Made by a program: the position numbers and the translations under genes. Under the pieces are notes generated by a model. It had not been told where the DNA came from and did not search any database. It worked only from the letters and a program-made list of their open reading frames with translations. 64,000 nt of DNA from Lachnospiraceae bacterium (GTDB lineage: Bacteria > Bacillota > Clostridia > Lachnospirales > Lachnospiraceae): NCBI GenBank assembly GCA_014239155.1, contig JAAZZQ010000088.1, positions 124,001-188,000 on the forward strand. Reading direction: 5' to 3'. This document shows positions 45,053 through 54,389 of this stretch, one piece after another. Positions within the stretch are counted from its first letter, which is position 1, and each line of letters starts with the position of its first letter.

Positions 45053-46762
45053 CTATTTTGCAGAAAGTTCTTCATTGATCTCATCTGTGATCGTCTGACC
45101 ACCTGCAGAAGTCCAGTTTTCCACAAATTCATCGAAGGATGACATATCTGCCTCACCCACAATAATTTTTAATATTGTCTGCTGCTCTAACTTCTCAAGT
45201 GATGCCCATTTGGTCTTCATGGTTTCAGACGTCTCAAAATAGGAAGGCGTCATAAAGTTCGCTGGCTCTTCACTGAACTTATTGATCGCCACCATACGAG
45301 ATATATACTGGGAGTAATCCGCAGAATCTGCCTTCTGACCTGCTGTCACAGCATTCTGGTAACGAACTGCTGCCTCATAATAACCAATCTCCTCTGTATC
45401 TAACGTGGAGACATCCGCACTGCCATCTATAACTGCTTTCACATGCGCAGTCATGATCTCTGCGTTATTTCCGGGCTGTACCTGACAGTACAGAGGCCAG
45501 TTAAAGTATGCGATTGTCTGATTCTCAATGATTTCATTGGCTGTATCAGAAGTATCCTGTTTCGCATATTCAGAATTGATATTTACAATCTTCATGGCAA
45601 TTTCAGGGTGATCATACCCCTTTCTTACCACTACGAATCCAGCGTAAGGCTTGGTGTTAATCGCGTTAATCTTTCCGTCAGAACCTATCGGTGCACTGAC
45701 ATTCACCCACTCCGCATCCTTGTTTGCATAGGATGCTGTCTGTGCCGGATTAAACGGAGACCACCATGGACCAATATATGCACCACACTGTCCACCAGAA
45801 ATCAGTGCGACAATATCGTCCGTCGTGCGCGTTGTGAATTCCTTGTCGATCAGCCCTTCCTGATACCAATCCGCCAGAAGCTGCAGAGCCTTCTTCATCT
45901 CGGGCTGTACAGAGCCATATGCTGCCTTTCCATCACTGTCGGTAATCCACACTTCGGGGTATGCATCAAATGCCGTAAAAATATTATCCACAGCAAAGTG
46001 GTTATTGGGATAACCACCATATACAGTAGGCAAAACTGCGAGTCCCACAGTATCTGCCTGACCATTACCGTCGGGGTCGTTGTCGATGAAGGCACGAAGC
46101 ACCTCTGCAACCTCATCCAGTGTGGAGGGTTCTTCCAATCCAAGGTTATCCAACCAATCCTTACGCAGCCACAGGAAATCTTGACCATCGCTCAACTGTG
46201 TCTTGGGAATTGCCATAATTTTGCCATCAAAAGTAGCTGCATTTAACGGATTATTGGCACCATAGCTCTCATAAGATGATTTGACTGTATCACATGCCAG
46301 ATTATTGTAAATATCCGTCAAATCTGCAACCATATCATTCTCCACTAGCTCTACCAGTGTAGAATACTCAGCAACATGCATAATGTCCGGAATATCCTGG
46401 GCTGCAATTGCCAGGGAAACCTTTTGGTCATAATCATCACCTGCCTGTGCTTCAAACACATTTTCATTTTGAACATTGATAACTTCCTTCACATACCGTG
46501 TGTATGCATTATCCGTTGGCGTATCATTTTCATAGGATGTTCCTGAAAGTGTATCTGCTCCCTGGGAAGTCAACACATAGCCGGTGGTATAGGTCACAAG
46601 CTCAGGATATTTACCGTATGGATCATTTGCCGCTGCCTCCCACGCTGCCTTCTCGTCATCGCTCATATTTGCCGTAAAATCTCCCTCCGACTTGCTGCAT
46701 CCTGCCATACATGTCATGACCATTGCAGCTGCCAACATCAAACTAATAGTTTTCTTTTTCAT
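45053..46762 (-). CDS. extracellular sugar-binding lipoprotein, second locus
   Basis: This 569-residue family 1 solute-binding lipoprotein has lipobox MAGC with Cys22. It is larger than the first locus's protein and of the LplA type that binds long oligosaccharides. Acidic calcium-site-like text (DNDPDGNGQADT near 210-222) is present, as in several clostridial members. It feeds the LplB/LplC permeases downstream. With GH36, a GH-D enzyme and a GH13 alpha-glucosidase around it, the cargo is probably raffinose-family or isomalto-type oligosaccharide. It is transcribed away from the YesN/YesM pair across a 232-bp shared control region. Confidence 0.94.
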   Translation of the reverse strand: MKKKTISLMLAAAMVMTCMAGCSKSEGDFTANMSDDEKAAWEAAANDPYGKYPELVTYTTGYVLTSQGADTLSGTSYENDTPTDNAYTRYVKEVINVQNENVFEAQAGDDYDQKVSLAIAAQDIPDIMHVAEYSTLVELVENDMVADLTDIYNNLACDTVKSSYESYGANNPLNAATFDGKIMAIPKTQLSDGQDFLWLRKDWLDNLGLEEPSTLDEVAEVLRAFIDNDPDGNGQADTVGLAVLPTVYGGYPNNHFAVDNIFTAFDAYPEVWITDSDGKAAYGSVQPEMKKALQLLADWYQEGLIDKEFTTRTTDDIVALISGGQCGAYIGPWWSPFNPAQTASYANKDAEWVNVSAPIGSDGKINAINTKPYAGFVVVRKGYDHPEIAMKIVNINSEYAKQDTSDTANEIIENQTIAYFNWPLYCQVQPGNNAEIMTAHVKAVIDGSADVSTLDTEEIGYYEAAVRYQNAVTAGQKADSADYSQYISRMVAINKFSEEPANFMTPSYFETSETMKTKWASLEKLEQQTILKIIVGEADMSSFDEFVENWTSAGGQTITDEINEELSAK

Positions 46763-46930
46763 TTGATTTCCTCCAAATTCTGTAATTTACTAATGACTCA
46801 CTGAAAATAATAACAAACATGCATGTATTGCGTTACTTTAACAATAACAAAATTCTTATTTCTATCAAATATAAAATTTCCGAAAAACATATCAATTTTC
46901 CGTCTTTTTCTATATAAAATGATTCAAAAT

Positions 46931-46956
46931 ATAAAGAATAGTGATATATTCTTTAT
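46931..46956. promoter_or_regulatory. 10-bp inverted repeat in the divergent YesN/binding-protein region
   Basis: ATAAAGAATA (46931-46940) and TATTCTTTAT (46947-46956) are perfectly complementary with a 6-bp spacer. The site lies 38 bp before the YesN start codon and about 170 bp before the binding-protein start, in the only shared control region of the locus. It may be an operator or, less likely, a hairpin in the YesN leader. Confidence 0.5.
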
Positions 46957-46994
46957 AGATATACATACTTTTCCACAGATGAAGGAGTGAAATT

Positions 46995-48503
46995 ATGTAC
47001 AAAATGCTTATTGTAGACGATGAGAGCACCGAGCGGCAATGTATCAGTTACCTTATCAAGTCGTCCGATCTGCCACTGGAACTAAAAGAAGCGGAAAGCG
47101 CTTCCACAGCTTTGAAACTCTTAAAAACATGGCACGCAGATATTCTGTTCACAGATATCCGAATGCCTGCTACCTCTGGTCTAGAACTGGCAAAACAAGT
47201 CTCAGAACTATGCCCGGGAATCAAGACAATCATATTTAGCAGTTATGCGGAATTTGAATACGCACGAGCTGCCATGACACTTGGTGCTGTGAGCTATATC
47301 TTAAAGCCCGTGGTACCTAATGAACTAGAATCCACTTTACGGGACGTGATCCATCTGTTAACTGAGGAAGAGGATTCAAGACTTCGACAGGATACCCAAC
47401 AATCTTACATGCTTCAATATGCCTTACAGGGTTGCATCAATGGAACCCTATCCGCTGAGATCTCACCGGAATTAATCTATCTGCTGAATGAATTTCGCCA
47501 GGTTGTGCTGTTGGATATGCCACCCCATTTTTTGGAAAAAAACTATGCCGTTTTTTATGAAAGTCTCCGTCATGAAATGCATTTGGATATGGAGACACTA
47601 AATCTTTCCTCCACACAGTCTGTACTCTTTCTGCGTACAGAACACAAAGATGCCCACAATTTTGGCTGTCGACTCCACACCTATATTACTGAAAACTTCC
47701 AGACACAATGCTATCTCTCCATCAGCCCCCTTGTAACTGAATACGCCAACCTGCAGGATGCTTATACTTTTACAGAGCAACAGATGGAACAACGTTTCTG
47801 GAATCCAGAAGTACATGTTTTCTCCTTTGATTGCACTGACCTTCCTGAAAAGCCAATTGAGTCACTAGACGACAATTCCATTCTGTCTATGATTAAGCGG
47901 AACCTCTACGACAAAGACGCTGAAAGCCTCTTAGAAAACCTGAACCTGCTGTTTCAGAAATACCGACAACCTGCAAAACAGTCGCAGATTTTTGTAAAAT
48001 TTGTATTTTCAAACCTGATCACTACGATTTATCCTTTCCTGCCGGATGGAAATGATAAATCATTAGATACCCTGATCACAGAACTTTACGTCCAACAGGA
48101 CATCCTAGAAATTATCAACACCATTCAAACCATGACAGACCAGATTACCAAAAGCTATGAATCTGAGCAGACCATAGACATCCGCCAAGAAATTGTCTCA
48201 ACGCAGGAATACATTAACAAAAATTACAGCCGCGACCTTTCTGTGGAAATACTGGCCTCTATGGTCTATCTGACCCCTGATTATTTGAGCAGGCTTTTTA
48301 AAAAGAGCACTGGAAAAAGTATTTCACAGTATATACGTCAAATACGCATGGAAAGCGCCAGCACTCTACTGAGAACTACAAACCGCAAAGTAATTGATAT
48401 CGGAACCAGTGTTGGTTATGCCAATTACTCATATTTTTGCCAGAGTTTCCGGGAATACTTTGGTAAATCACCGGAAAAATACCGGCAGGAGGAAACTCTA
48501 TGA
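46995..48503 (+). CDS. YesN-type AraC-family response regulator, second locus
   Basis: The 502-residue regulator has a receiver domain with the acidic pair at 8-9, phospho-acceptor Asp54 (ILFTDIRMPATSG) and the usual Lys in LKPV near 105, so it looks fully functional, unlike the first locus's regulator. The AraC DNA-binding domain is at 400-500 (LSVEILASMVYLTPDYLSRLF, SYFCQSFREYFGKSPEKYR). It overlaps the kinase gene by 4 nt and is read before it, the reverse of the first locus. It likely controls the divergent uptake genes and the GH13 gene. Confidence 0.95.
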   Translation: MYKMLIVDDESTERQCISYLIKSSDLPLELKEAESASTALKLLKTWHADILFTDIRMPATSGLELAKQVSELCPGIKTIIFSSYAEFEYARAAMTLGAVSYILKPVVPNELESTLRDVIHLLTEEEDSRLRQDTQQSYMLQYALQGCINGTLSAEISPELIYLLNEFRQVVLLDMPPHFLEKNYAVFYESLRHEMHLDMETLNLSSTQSVLFLRTEHKDAHNFGCRLHTYITENFQTQCYLSISPLVTEYANLQDAYTFTEQQMEQRFWNPEVHVFSFDCTDLPEKPIESLDDNSILSMIKRNLYDKDAESLLENLNLLFQKYRQPAKQSQIFVKFVFSNLITTIYPFLPDGNDKSLDTLITELYVQQDILEIINTIQTMTDQITKSYESEQTIDIRQEIVSTQEYINKNYSRDLSVEILASMVYLTPDYLSRLFKKSTGKSISQYIRQIRMESASTLLRTTNRKVIDIGTSVGYANYSYFCQSFREYFGKSPEKYRQEETL

Positions 48504-50203
48504 AACACTTACTCATCCCATATTTAAATCTTAAATATAGAAACAAACTAATTTTAACCAGTATTCTAGTTGGTGTCATACCTCTGATCACATTAGGAAT
48601 ATTTTGTTATTACCAGACGCGCAGCCTCCTATTAGAAAAGGAACAGGACGCACTCTCCTCCTCCATTGATACTGCATATAATTCCCTTGATTACCAGATT
48701 CAGCTCTATGAAAATCTGGTCACTTACCTTGTTCTTTCTGATACGATTGTCAACGTCTCCTCGTTGGAAAATCAAAGTATAATTGATAGATTTGAGATGC
48801 TCAACTACGAATATGATATTCTGCTCGACAATATTTATATACAGCATCCTGAAATCGTCCAGATCACTTTGTATGTGGATAGAACAGATCTCTTTCATGG
48901 GCGACAGCTCCGTCCTCTCTCCGACCTAGAATCGGAAAGCTGGTATGATTCCATAGAAAATACGGCTGCACCGGTCTGGCATTTGGATAAAGATGGCTAT
49001 CTGTGTCTATTTCGGCGAGTTCCTACACCCTACATCAAATATGTCACCTCCTTCTCCAGACACTGTCTGTGCATTCGGCTACAACCGGAAAAGGTGTTCA
49101 ATGTTCTTACTGATATCTCTAATGACTACCACCTGCAGATTGCAGACAGCAATGAAATCTTTTATGATTATATAGACGATTCTATTGCCGGAAAATCCTA
49201 TTCCGACAATAACTGGACAACCAAGATCAGCCCCCCCCTTGTCAATGATTGGGTAATTACATTGGAAAAACCATCTAACCTGTTGGCTGCACCCGCAGAC
49301 AAGATGGCTGTTACTATCCTCATTATCCTGTTTCTATGCTTTGTTCTGATCTATGCGGTCAGCGGTCTGCTATCCAACTTTTTTGCCCAAAAAGTAAACT
49401 TGCTGCTCTCAGCTATGCATAAAGTACAGGAAGGGGATTTAACTGTCCATATACACGACGACTGCCCTGACGAAATCGGCGAACTGACTAATAGTTTCCA
49501 ACACATGATTCGCAAACTCAACCGTCTGGTTGTAGAAGACTACAAAAATAAGATCACTTTAAAAGAAACCCAACTTATGGCACTGCAGGCACAGATCAAC
49601 CCACACTTTCTCTACAACTGTCTCTCTGTTATAAATAGTAAAGCTCTAGTAAACGGTCAGGTGGAGATCAGCCAGATGGCTCAGCTTTTGTCCACCTTTT
49701 ACCGGACTACCTTGAATAAAGGTAAATCCGAGATCATGCTCCTAAACGAGATCAAAAATGTGAAATCTTATATTGAAATCCAGCTCATTTTAAATGATAA
49801 TTTATTTGACGTTGTCTACCAGATTGACGATCCTGTTCCAGAGCGGGAAATTCCTAACCTGTTACTACAGCCTCTGGTAGAAAATGCAATTATACATGGA
49901 ATACTTCCCAACAAAATTAGACGCGGCGTTTTATTTGTCACAATCACCCAAGTCAATGACCTGATTCACTTTACCATCATGGACAACGGACTTGGCATTC
50001 CGCCGGAAAAACTTCCACTGCTGACACAGACACAGTCTGAGGGATATGGACTCAAGAATGTCCACGAACGGTTGCAGCTCACTTATGGGGCAGCATATGG
50101 ACTTAAAATAAACAGTATCTTAAATCAAAGTACTATGATCACCTTTTCCATCCCAACACAAGAAAGACAAATCAAAGAACAACAAAATGAAGGAGGACTA
50201 TAA
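48500..50203 (+). CDS. YesM-type sensor histidine kinase, second locus
   Basis: The 567-residue kinase has membrane helices near 16-36 and 270-292, an extracellular sensor domain between them, a HAMP linker (about 293-345) and a His_kinase domain with His369 in QINPHFLYNCLSV. The ATPase N-box reads QPLVENAIIHG, and the G-box DNGLGI lies near 495. It is intact. It presumably senses the sugar or the loaded binding protein and phosphorylates its overlapping YesN partner. The GH13 gene follows after 2 nt. Confidence 0.95.
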   Translation: MKHLLIPYLNLKYRNKLILTSILVGVIPLITLGIFCYYQTRSLLLEKEQDALSSSIDTAYNSLDYQIQLYENLVTYLVLSDTIVNVSSLENQSIIDRFEMLNYEYDILLDNIYIQHPEIVQITLYVDRTDLFHGRQLRPLSDLESESWYDSIENTAAPVWHLDKDGYLCLFRRVPTPYIKYVTSFSRHCLCIRLQPEKVFNVLTDISNDYHLQIADSNEIFYDYIDDSIAGKSYSDNNWTTKISPPLVNDWVITLEKPSNLLAAPADKMAVTILIILFLCFVLIYAVSGLLSNFFAQKVNLLLSAMHKVQEGDLTVHIHDDCPDEIGELTNSFQHMIRKLNRLVVEDYKNKITLKETQLMALQAQINPHFLYNCLSVINSKALVNGQVEISQMAQLLSTFYRTTLNKGKSEIMLLNEIKNVKSYIEIQLILNDNLFDVVYQIDDPVPEREIPNLLLQPLVENAIIHGILPNKIRRGVLFVTITQVNDLIHFTIMDNGLGIPPEKLPLLTQTQSEGYGLKNVHERLQLTYGAAYGLKINSILNQSTMITFSIPTQERQIKEQQNEGGL

Positions 50204-50205
50204 AA

Positions 50206-51885
50206 ATGGTAAAAAAATGGTGGCACAATACAATCGGATATCAGATTTATCCCAAAAGTTTTCAAGACACGAACGGCGACGGAATCGGCGATTTAAAGGG
50301 TGTCACTGCACATCTGGACGACCTTGCCGATCTGGGAATCAATGTCATTTGGCTCTGCCCTATCAACAAATCACCAATGAAAGATCACGGGTACGATATT
50401 TCAGATTATGAAGAGATTGATCCCATGTTTGGTTGTAAGGACGACCTTGTAGAATTAATTCAAGAGGCCGACAAACACGGTATTAAGATCCTTATGGATC
50501 TGGTTGTAAACCATACATCTGTGGAACACCCGTGGTTTCAGAAAGCTCTGGCAGAACCTAACGGAAAGTATGGAAAATACTATATCATCAAGGAGGGAAA
50601 AGACGGGCGGGAACCCAACAACTGGCGCTCTATCTTTGGTGGCAGCGCATGGGAACAGATCGAAAATACCAATCTCTATTACCTCCATCTTTTTACCAAA
50701 TGGCAGCCGGATCTAAATTGGGAAAATCCCATTCTACGCGAAAAAATTTATGAAATGGTAAATGGATGGCTTGACCTTGGCATCAAAGGTTTTCGTATTG
50801 ATGCGATCAGCCATCTAAAAAAGGACTTTACATATCAGGACCTCCCTTCAGATGGCATAGATGGATACGTGGACGGATTTCCATACTTCAGCAATGTCAA
50901 CGGTATTGGCGACTTTCTGGCAGAACTACGGGAAAGAACATTTGCCCGCTATGATGCAATGACAATCGGTGAAGTTGACGAAGGACTGCCGCCTGATATT
51001 CTATTAGATTTTATTGGAGAAAACGGTTACTTCTCAACGATTTTTGACTTTTGCCATGCAAAGTTCCTTATCAATTCCGCTCAATGGAAAGGCAGCCTGA
51101 CAGAAATGATCGACGCGCTGAAAAAATGTCTATTTGCAAAACAAAATACTATCAACGGAAAAGGAATGTTGTGCAACTATCTGGAAAATCATGATCTTCC
51201 TCGCATTGTAGAACGATTTATACCAGAAGAAGAGATTGATTTCTACAGCAAATCCATGACAGGCAGCATCAACTTCTTCATGCCCGGAATCGTCTTTCTA
51301 TATCAAGGACAAGCAATTGGCATGATGAATTACAAGAAGGAAAGTATCACAGCATTTCAGGATCCTACGACATTTACACAATACGCTGAATACCTCAAAA
51401 ACGGGATGACTGAGGCGGAAGCGCTCGCTCAGATTAATCTAGAAACGCGGGAGCACGCAAGAACTCCTATGCAATGGACTAGCGAGCCGTATGCCGGATT
51501 TTCCAAATCAAAACCATGGTTTGCCGTCAATCCCAATTATAAACAGATAAATTATGAATCCCAGAAAAATGACCCAGATTCCCTGTACTCATTCTACAAA
51601 AAGATGGTAGCACTCAGAAAATCAGAGACATATCAGGATTTGTTTATTTATGGCGATATCGTCCCAATGTATGAAACAGAATCAGGCATTATTGGATATG
51701 AGCGCAGACTCAACAATAAAAGCGTACTGATTGTCATCAATGCAAAACCGAATGAAACAGTACTTCTATTATCTAGAAAAATAAAAGGTGTTCTGTTATC
51801 CAACTACAAAAAAATAATGCTGCAAGACGATGTGCTCCGATTACAAAGATTTCAGATACTTGTACTCGATTCAGATAAAAACTAA
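50206..51885 (+). CDS. GH13 alpha-glucosidase / oligo-1,6-glucosidase
   Basis: This cytoplasmic enzyme of 559 residues belongs to GH13 subfamily 31. The catalytic triad is complete: nucleophile Asp199 (GFRIDAISH), acid/base Glu256 (IGEVDEG) and Asp330 (ENHDLPR). QPDLNWENP and HGYDISDYEEIDPMFG are typical of oligo-1,6-glucosidase and dextran glucosidase. Position 200 after the nucleophile is Ala, where Val marks strict 1,6 specificity, so linkage preference is open. It likely frees glucose from isomaltose- or sucrose-type ends left by the alpha-galactosidases. It is coupled to the kinase gene (2-nt gap). Its last codons touch an insertion-sequence repeat. Confidence 0.93.
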   Translation: MVKKWWHNTIGYQIYPKSFQDTNGDGIGDLKGVTAHLDDLADLGINVIWLCPINKSPMKDHGYDISDYEEIDPMFGCKDDLVELIQEADKHGIKILMDLVVNHTSVEHPWFQKALAEPNGKYGKYYIIKEGKDGREPNNWRSIFGGSAWEQIENTNLYYLHLFTKWQPDLNWENPILREKIYEMVNGWLDLGIKGFRIDAISHLKKDFTYQDLPSDGIDGYVDGFPYFSNVNGIGDFLAELRERTFARYDAMTIGEVDEGLPPDILLDFIGENGYFSTIFDFCHAKFLINSAQWKGSLTEMIDALKKCLFAKQNTINGKGMLCNYLENHDLPRIVERFIPEEEIDFYSKSMTGSINFFMPGIVFLYQGQAIGMMNYKKESITAFQDPTTFTQYAEYLKNGMTEAEALAQINLETREHARTPMQWTSEPYAGFSKSKPWFAVNPNYKQINYESQKNDPDSLYSFYKKMVALRKSETYQDLFIYGDIVPMYETESGIIGYERRLNNKSVLIVINAKPNETVLLLSRKIKGVLLSNYKKIMLQDDVLRLQRFQILVLDSDKN

Positions 51886-51990
51886 AATTGCAGATAGTAT
51901 GCTTCGTACCAGCGCAAGCCAAATATAGACAGTGATGCAATAGTGTTAAACAGATAATCATTGCTCCAATTTCCAGAATGCTTACTGCCA
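51878..51990. repeat. insertion-sequence fragment, copy A
   Basis: It shares AAAATTG, TACCAGCGC-like and GTGATG blocks, in order, with copy B (52725-52862) but lacks about 30 bp in the middle. It begins at the very end of the GH13 gene, so the last codons of that gene may come from it. Confidence 0.5.
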
Positions 51991-52166
51991 GATGTACGAC
52001 ATAGTTTGGAGACACAAAAGGCAAAAATATGCCATGACTACCAAATTTTTCTTATGTTCTGGCAATACGCATTCAGTTATCATAAAATGACAAAGCCATT
52101 ACTCCAATTGTCAGAAGTCATAAAAACAGGAAAAACAATCTCTTTTATATTACAATTGACAAGTGC

Positions 52167-52207
52167 GTGAAAAATTTCTTTGGTAACCCATATCAGAAAT
52201 TTTTCAC
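52167..52207. repeat. 13-bp perfect inverted repeat in the IS graveyard
   Basis: GTGAAAAATTTCT (52167-52179) and AGAAATTTTTCAC (52195-52207) have a 15-bp spacer. It could be a leftover of an insertion-sequence end or a hairpin of a lost transcript. Confidence 0.55.
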
Positions 52208-52399
52208 ATATCGCTGTCATTCTGTGCTATATCTCCACAGATGTGTGCCTTTATTGCACCTTGCACAAAAGAGCAACTGCTACACTTCTGCTTTTTACTC
52301 TATTCAAATAACAATGGTTAGTACTCCCTTCCTGCTATCCTCATTAATACCGAACACAACGTAAACAACCAGTTGCCATATAACGCCATCTTCCCGGTG

Positions 52400-53049
52400 A
52401 AAAAATAGATTGCATCTATAAGCACAATCGGGTAAATTTCTGCTAAAGGACGATTGCGTCATTCTTCAATCTGTGAAAGAAACCTGTCTGTTACGACCGA
52501 CACCATACTCTCACTAACTTCAAATGCATAAATATTGTCTATAGTCTCAGATATTTGACGTGTGGTCATTCCTTTTGTATACTAGAGATGCTCTTGTCAT
52601 CAATAACAAAGATATTCTTCTTACATTTTAGGATTATCTGCAGTGCAAAAACTCTGACAATCATAAGGAACCTCCACTTCAAATTTACTATATTTATTAT
52701 GTATATATTTCAGTCTAGTGTTCTATCCAGTCAAAAATTAAAATTGTGGGTTGCATGTTTTGTGCCAGTGCTAACCGAACTTTTGATAGTGATGTGGTGG
52801 CACTGTCTAGAAATTTTAACAATGCAATGGTGCAGAACAGGTAGTTCATGGGTCTAATTTCTGACCGGATAGGGTACTCATTCATGTAATTTGTCTCTTC
52901 AAAACACTCATATTTCCCATAGCCAAGATAATCGTCCATCTCTGCCTCAAGCGTTTCCTGTATTGCACCTGAGAACAGATCTTTGAGGATATCTTGGATA
53001 TTCTCTGCAGTTTCAATGTTATACTCCTGCAGTAATCCTTGTATAAGGT
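52400..53049 (-). pseudogene. decayed IS256-family transposase
   Basis: On the minus strand, pieces of an IS256-type mutator transposase appear in the right order. They are an N-terminal part (52862-53049: IQDILKDLFSGAIQETLEAE and MDDYLGYGKYE), a FEVEVP patch near 52670-52687, GMTTRQISETIDNIYAFEVS near 52515-52575, and PLAEIYPIVLIDAIYF (52401-52449), which should carry the first catalytic Asp. Stops and frameshifts break it, and a segment related to copy A (52725-52862) interrupts it. The C-terminal third is missing. It is clearly inactive. Confidence 0.75.
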
Positions 53050-53194
53050 TTTACTTTCCTACAGTTATTGGTTTTGGGTTTTAATGTTCTTTTTTTGTTT
53101 ACCATATTTAAGACCTCTTATAATTTAGATTTTATCATAAAAGACATTATTCTTACAAAATATTTACAAACTTTTTTACAGTCTCAATAGCACA

Positions 53195-54163
53195 TTAAAT
53201 TGATTTACTATTAATTATTGATATCCTTTTTCCAATATTCTGTATTCTTTTAAACAATGTCCCTACAGTATCAAAATCTTTATATCTTACATTACAATAG
53301 TCTATCAAATAAGAAGATTCTTTTTCAATTTGTTCCAGTATATTATAGTAATCAGAAGGGGTTAAAAAATCATGTAAATTCCTTTTCTTGGACAACCCCT
53401 TTGTATGTTGATCTAATACATAACATATTTGCCCAAACAATTGATCGGAATACTCTTTATATTCATTTGCTGCAACGATATACTTTTTTTTCGCTAAAAG
53501 TTCCTCATCTGTCCAAATTCTATCACTTCTATTTTGCTGCAAAAATACTTTAAGATTTTGTGAGTGCTTTGCAATTATTCCACATACATATGCAGTTGCT
53601 TTACTATTTCCTCCAAACATGACATATTGTTTACCATCTTTTGAAGGCACCATAACGGGAAGAACATCTGCAACAATCTGAATAGAACGCTCAGGCATAT
53701 ACCAAAGTTCATCTGAATTGTCTAAAACAATTCCTTCTACCCCTATTACATTATCAAATTCTGCAGGATAACTTTTTTTTCCCGAATTTGCTTTTGAAGC
53801 AACAAGTATTTTCCCTTGACGCCTCAACTGCTGACATAGAAAATACATTTTTTCATTTTTACAATCCAAACAGGTAGAAAAACTCATACATATATAATCA
53901 ATTGACAATTGTAACAGATATTCTAAGGCATCATTAATAACAGAAATTTTACTGACGGCATTTTTATCCAAAACTTTTATAATAATAAATTCTGCATTTG
54001 GTTGTATTCTTGCAAGTATCTCAAAAATTGCTGTTCCATGACCATTATCATCCAAACATAACGCATCATTAGAAATAAAATTCTTAAACATAGTAATATT
54101 ATATTTTTCTCTTTGAGAACAATTACAACCCGAATCTAAAATAGCAATTTTATAACTCTTCAT
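53195..54163 (-). CDS. cytoplasmic subtilisin-like (S8) protease of the peptide island
   Basis: The 322-residue serine protease has no signal peptide or propeptide. The triad is Asp10 (AILDSG), His42 (NGHGTAI) and Ser187 (GGNSKATAYVCG), with Asn126 as a likely oxyanion residue. The serine motif reads GNSKAT where subtilases usually have GTSMAT. A helical extension of about 110 residues follows the domain. It is last in the island, about 226 nt beyond the precursor gene and after a hairpin. Similar S8 proteases remove leaders in some peptide pathways, and neither exporter of the island has a C39 peptidase domain, so leader removal inside the cell is the best guess. A regulatory protease is the alternative. 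Confidence 0.82.
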   Translation of the reverse strand: MKSYKIAILDSGCNCSQREKYNITMFKNFISNDALCLDDNGHGTAIFEILARIQPNAEFIIIKVLDKNAVSKISVINDALEYLLQLSIDYICMSFSTCLDCKNEKMYFLCQQLRRQGKILVASKANSGKKSYPAEFDNVIGVEGIVLDNSDELWYMPERSIQIVADVLPVMVPSKDGKQYVMFGGNSKATAYVCGIIAKHSQNLKVFLQQNRSDRIWTDEELLAKKKYIVAANEYKEYSDQLFGQICYVLDQHTKGLSKKRNLHDFLTPSDYYNILEQIEKESSYLIDYCNVRYKDFDTVGTLFKRIQNIGKRISIINSKSI

Positions 54164-54282
54164 ATATATTCTTCCTTTTATTCCTCTTCGCGTGTGTATA
54201 CAGCAGGGAAAAACTTTCCCCTACTCGCCGCGCAATTCCCATATTAGAGTATATTCTCTCTACATGGATCTCGTACATATAA

Positions 54283-54308
54283 AGAATGGGGACATTTGTC
54301 CCCATTCT
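54283..54308 (-). terminator. hairpin after the precursor peptide gene
   Basis: A perfect 11-bp stem, AGAATGGGGAC (54283-54293) and GTCCCCATTCT (54298-54308), has a 4-nt loop. On the minus strand it is followed by TTTATATG, a modest T-run. It lies about 80 nt after the precursor stop and before the protease. It likely stabilises the precursor message and lets only part of transcription through to the protease. Confidence 0.8.
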
Positions 54309-54389
54309 ATAATAACAGTAAGTAGAATCCTTCTATAAACTTCTAATTAATATGTAACGATAGCTTGAAACTTATTGGTATAAACTTTA

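Larger units (their letters stand above)
51886..53194. other. 1.3-kb insertion-sequence graveyard
   Basis: There is no intact gene. It holds two related insertion-sequence end fragments (51878-51990 and 52725-52862), a 13-bp stem (52167-52207), and a decayed IS256-type transposase on the minus strand (52400-53049). The small open frames here are chance. It separates the sugar loci from the AT-rich peptide island. Confidence 0.7.

Noticed and set aside
52555-52857. Plus-strand open frame of about 100 codons in the IS graveyard
   Set aside because: It lies antisense to IS256 transposase fragments and lacks a ribosome site; a chance frame.
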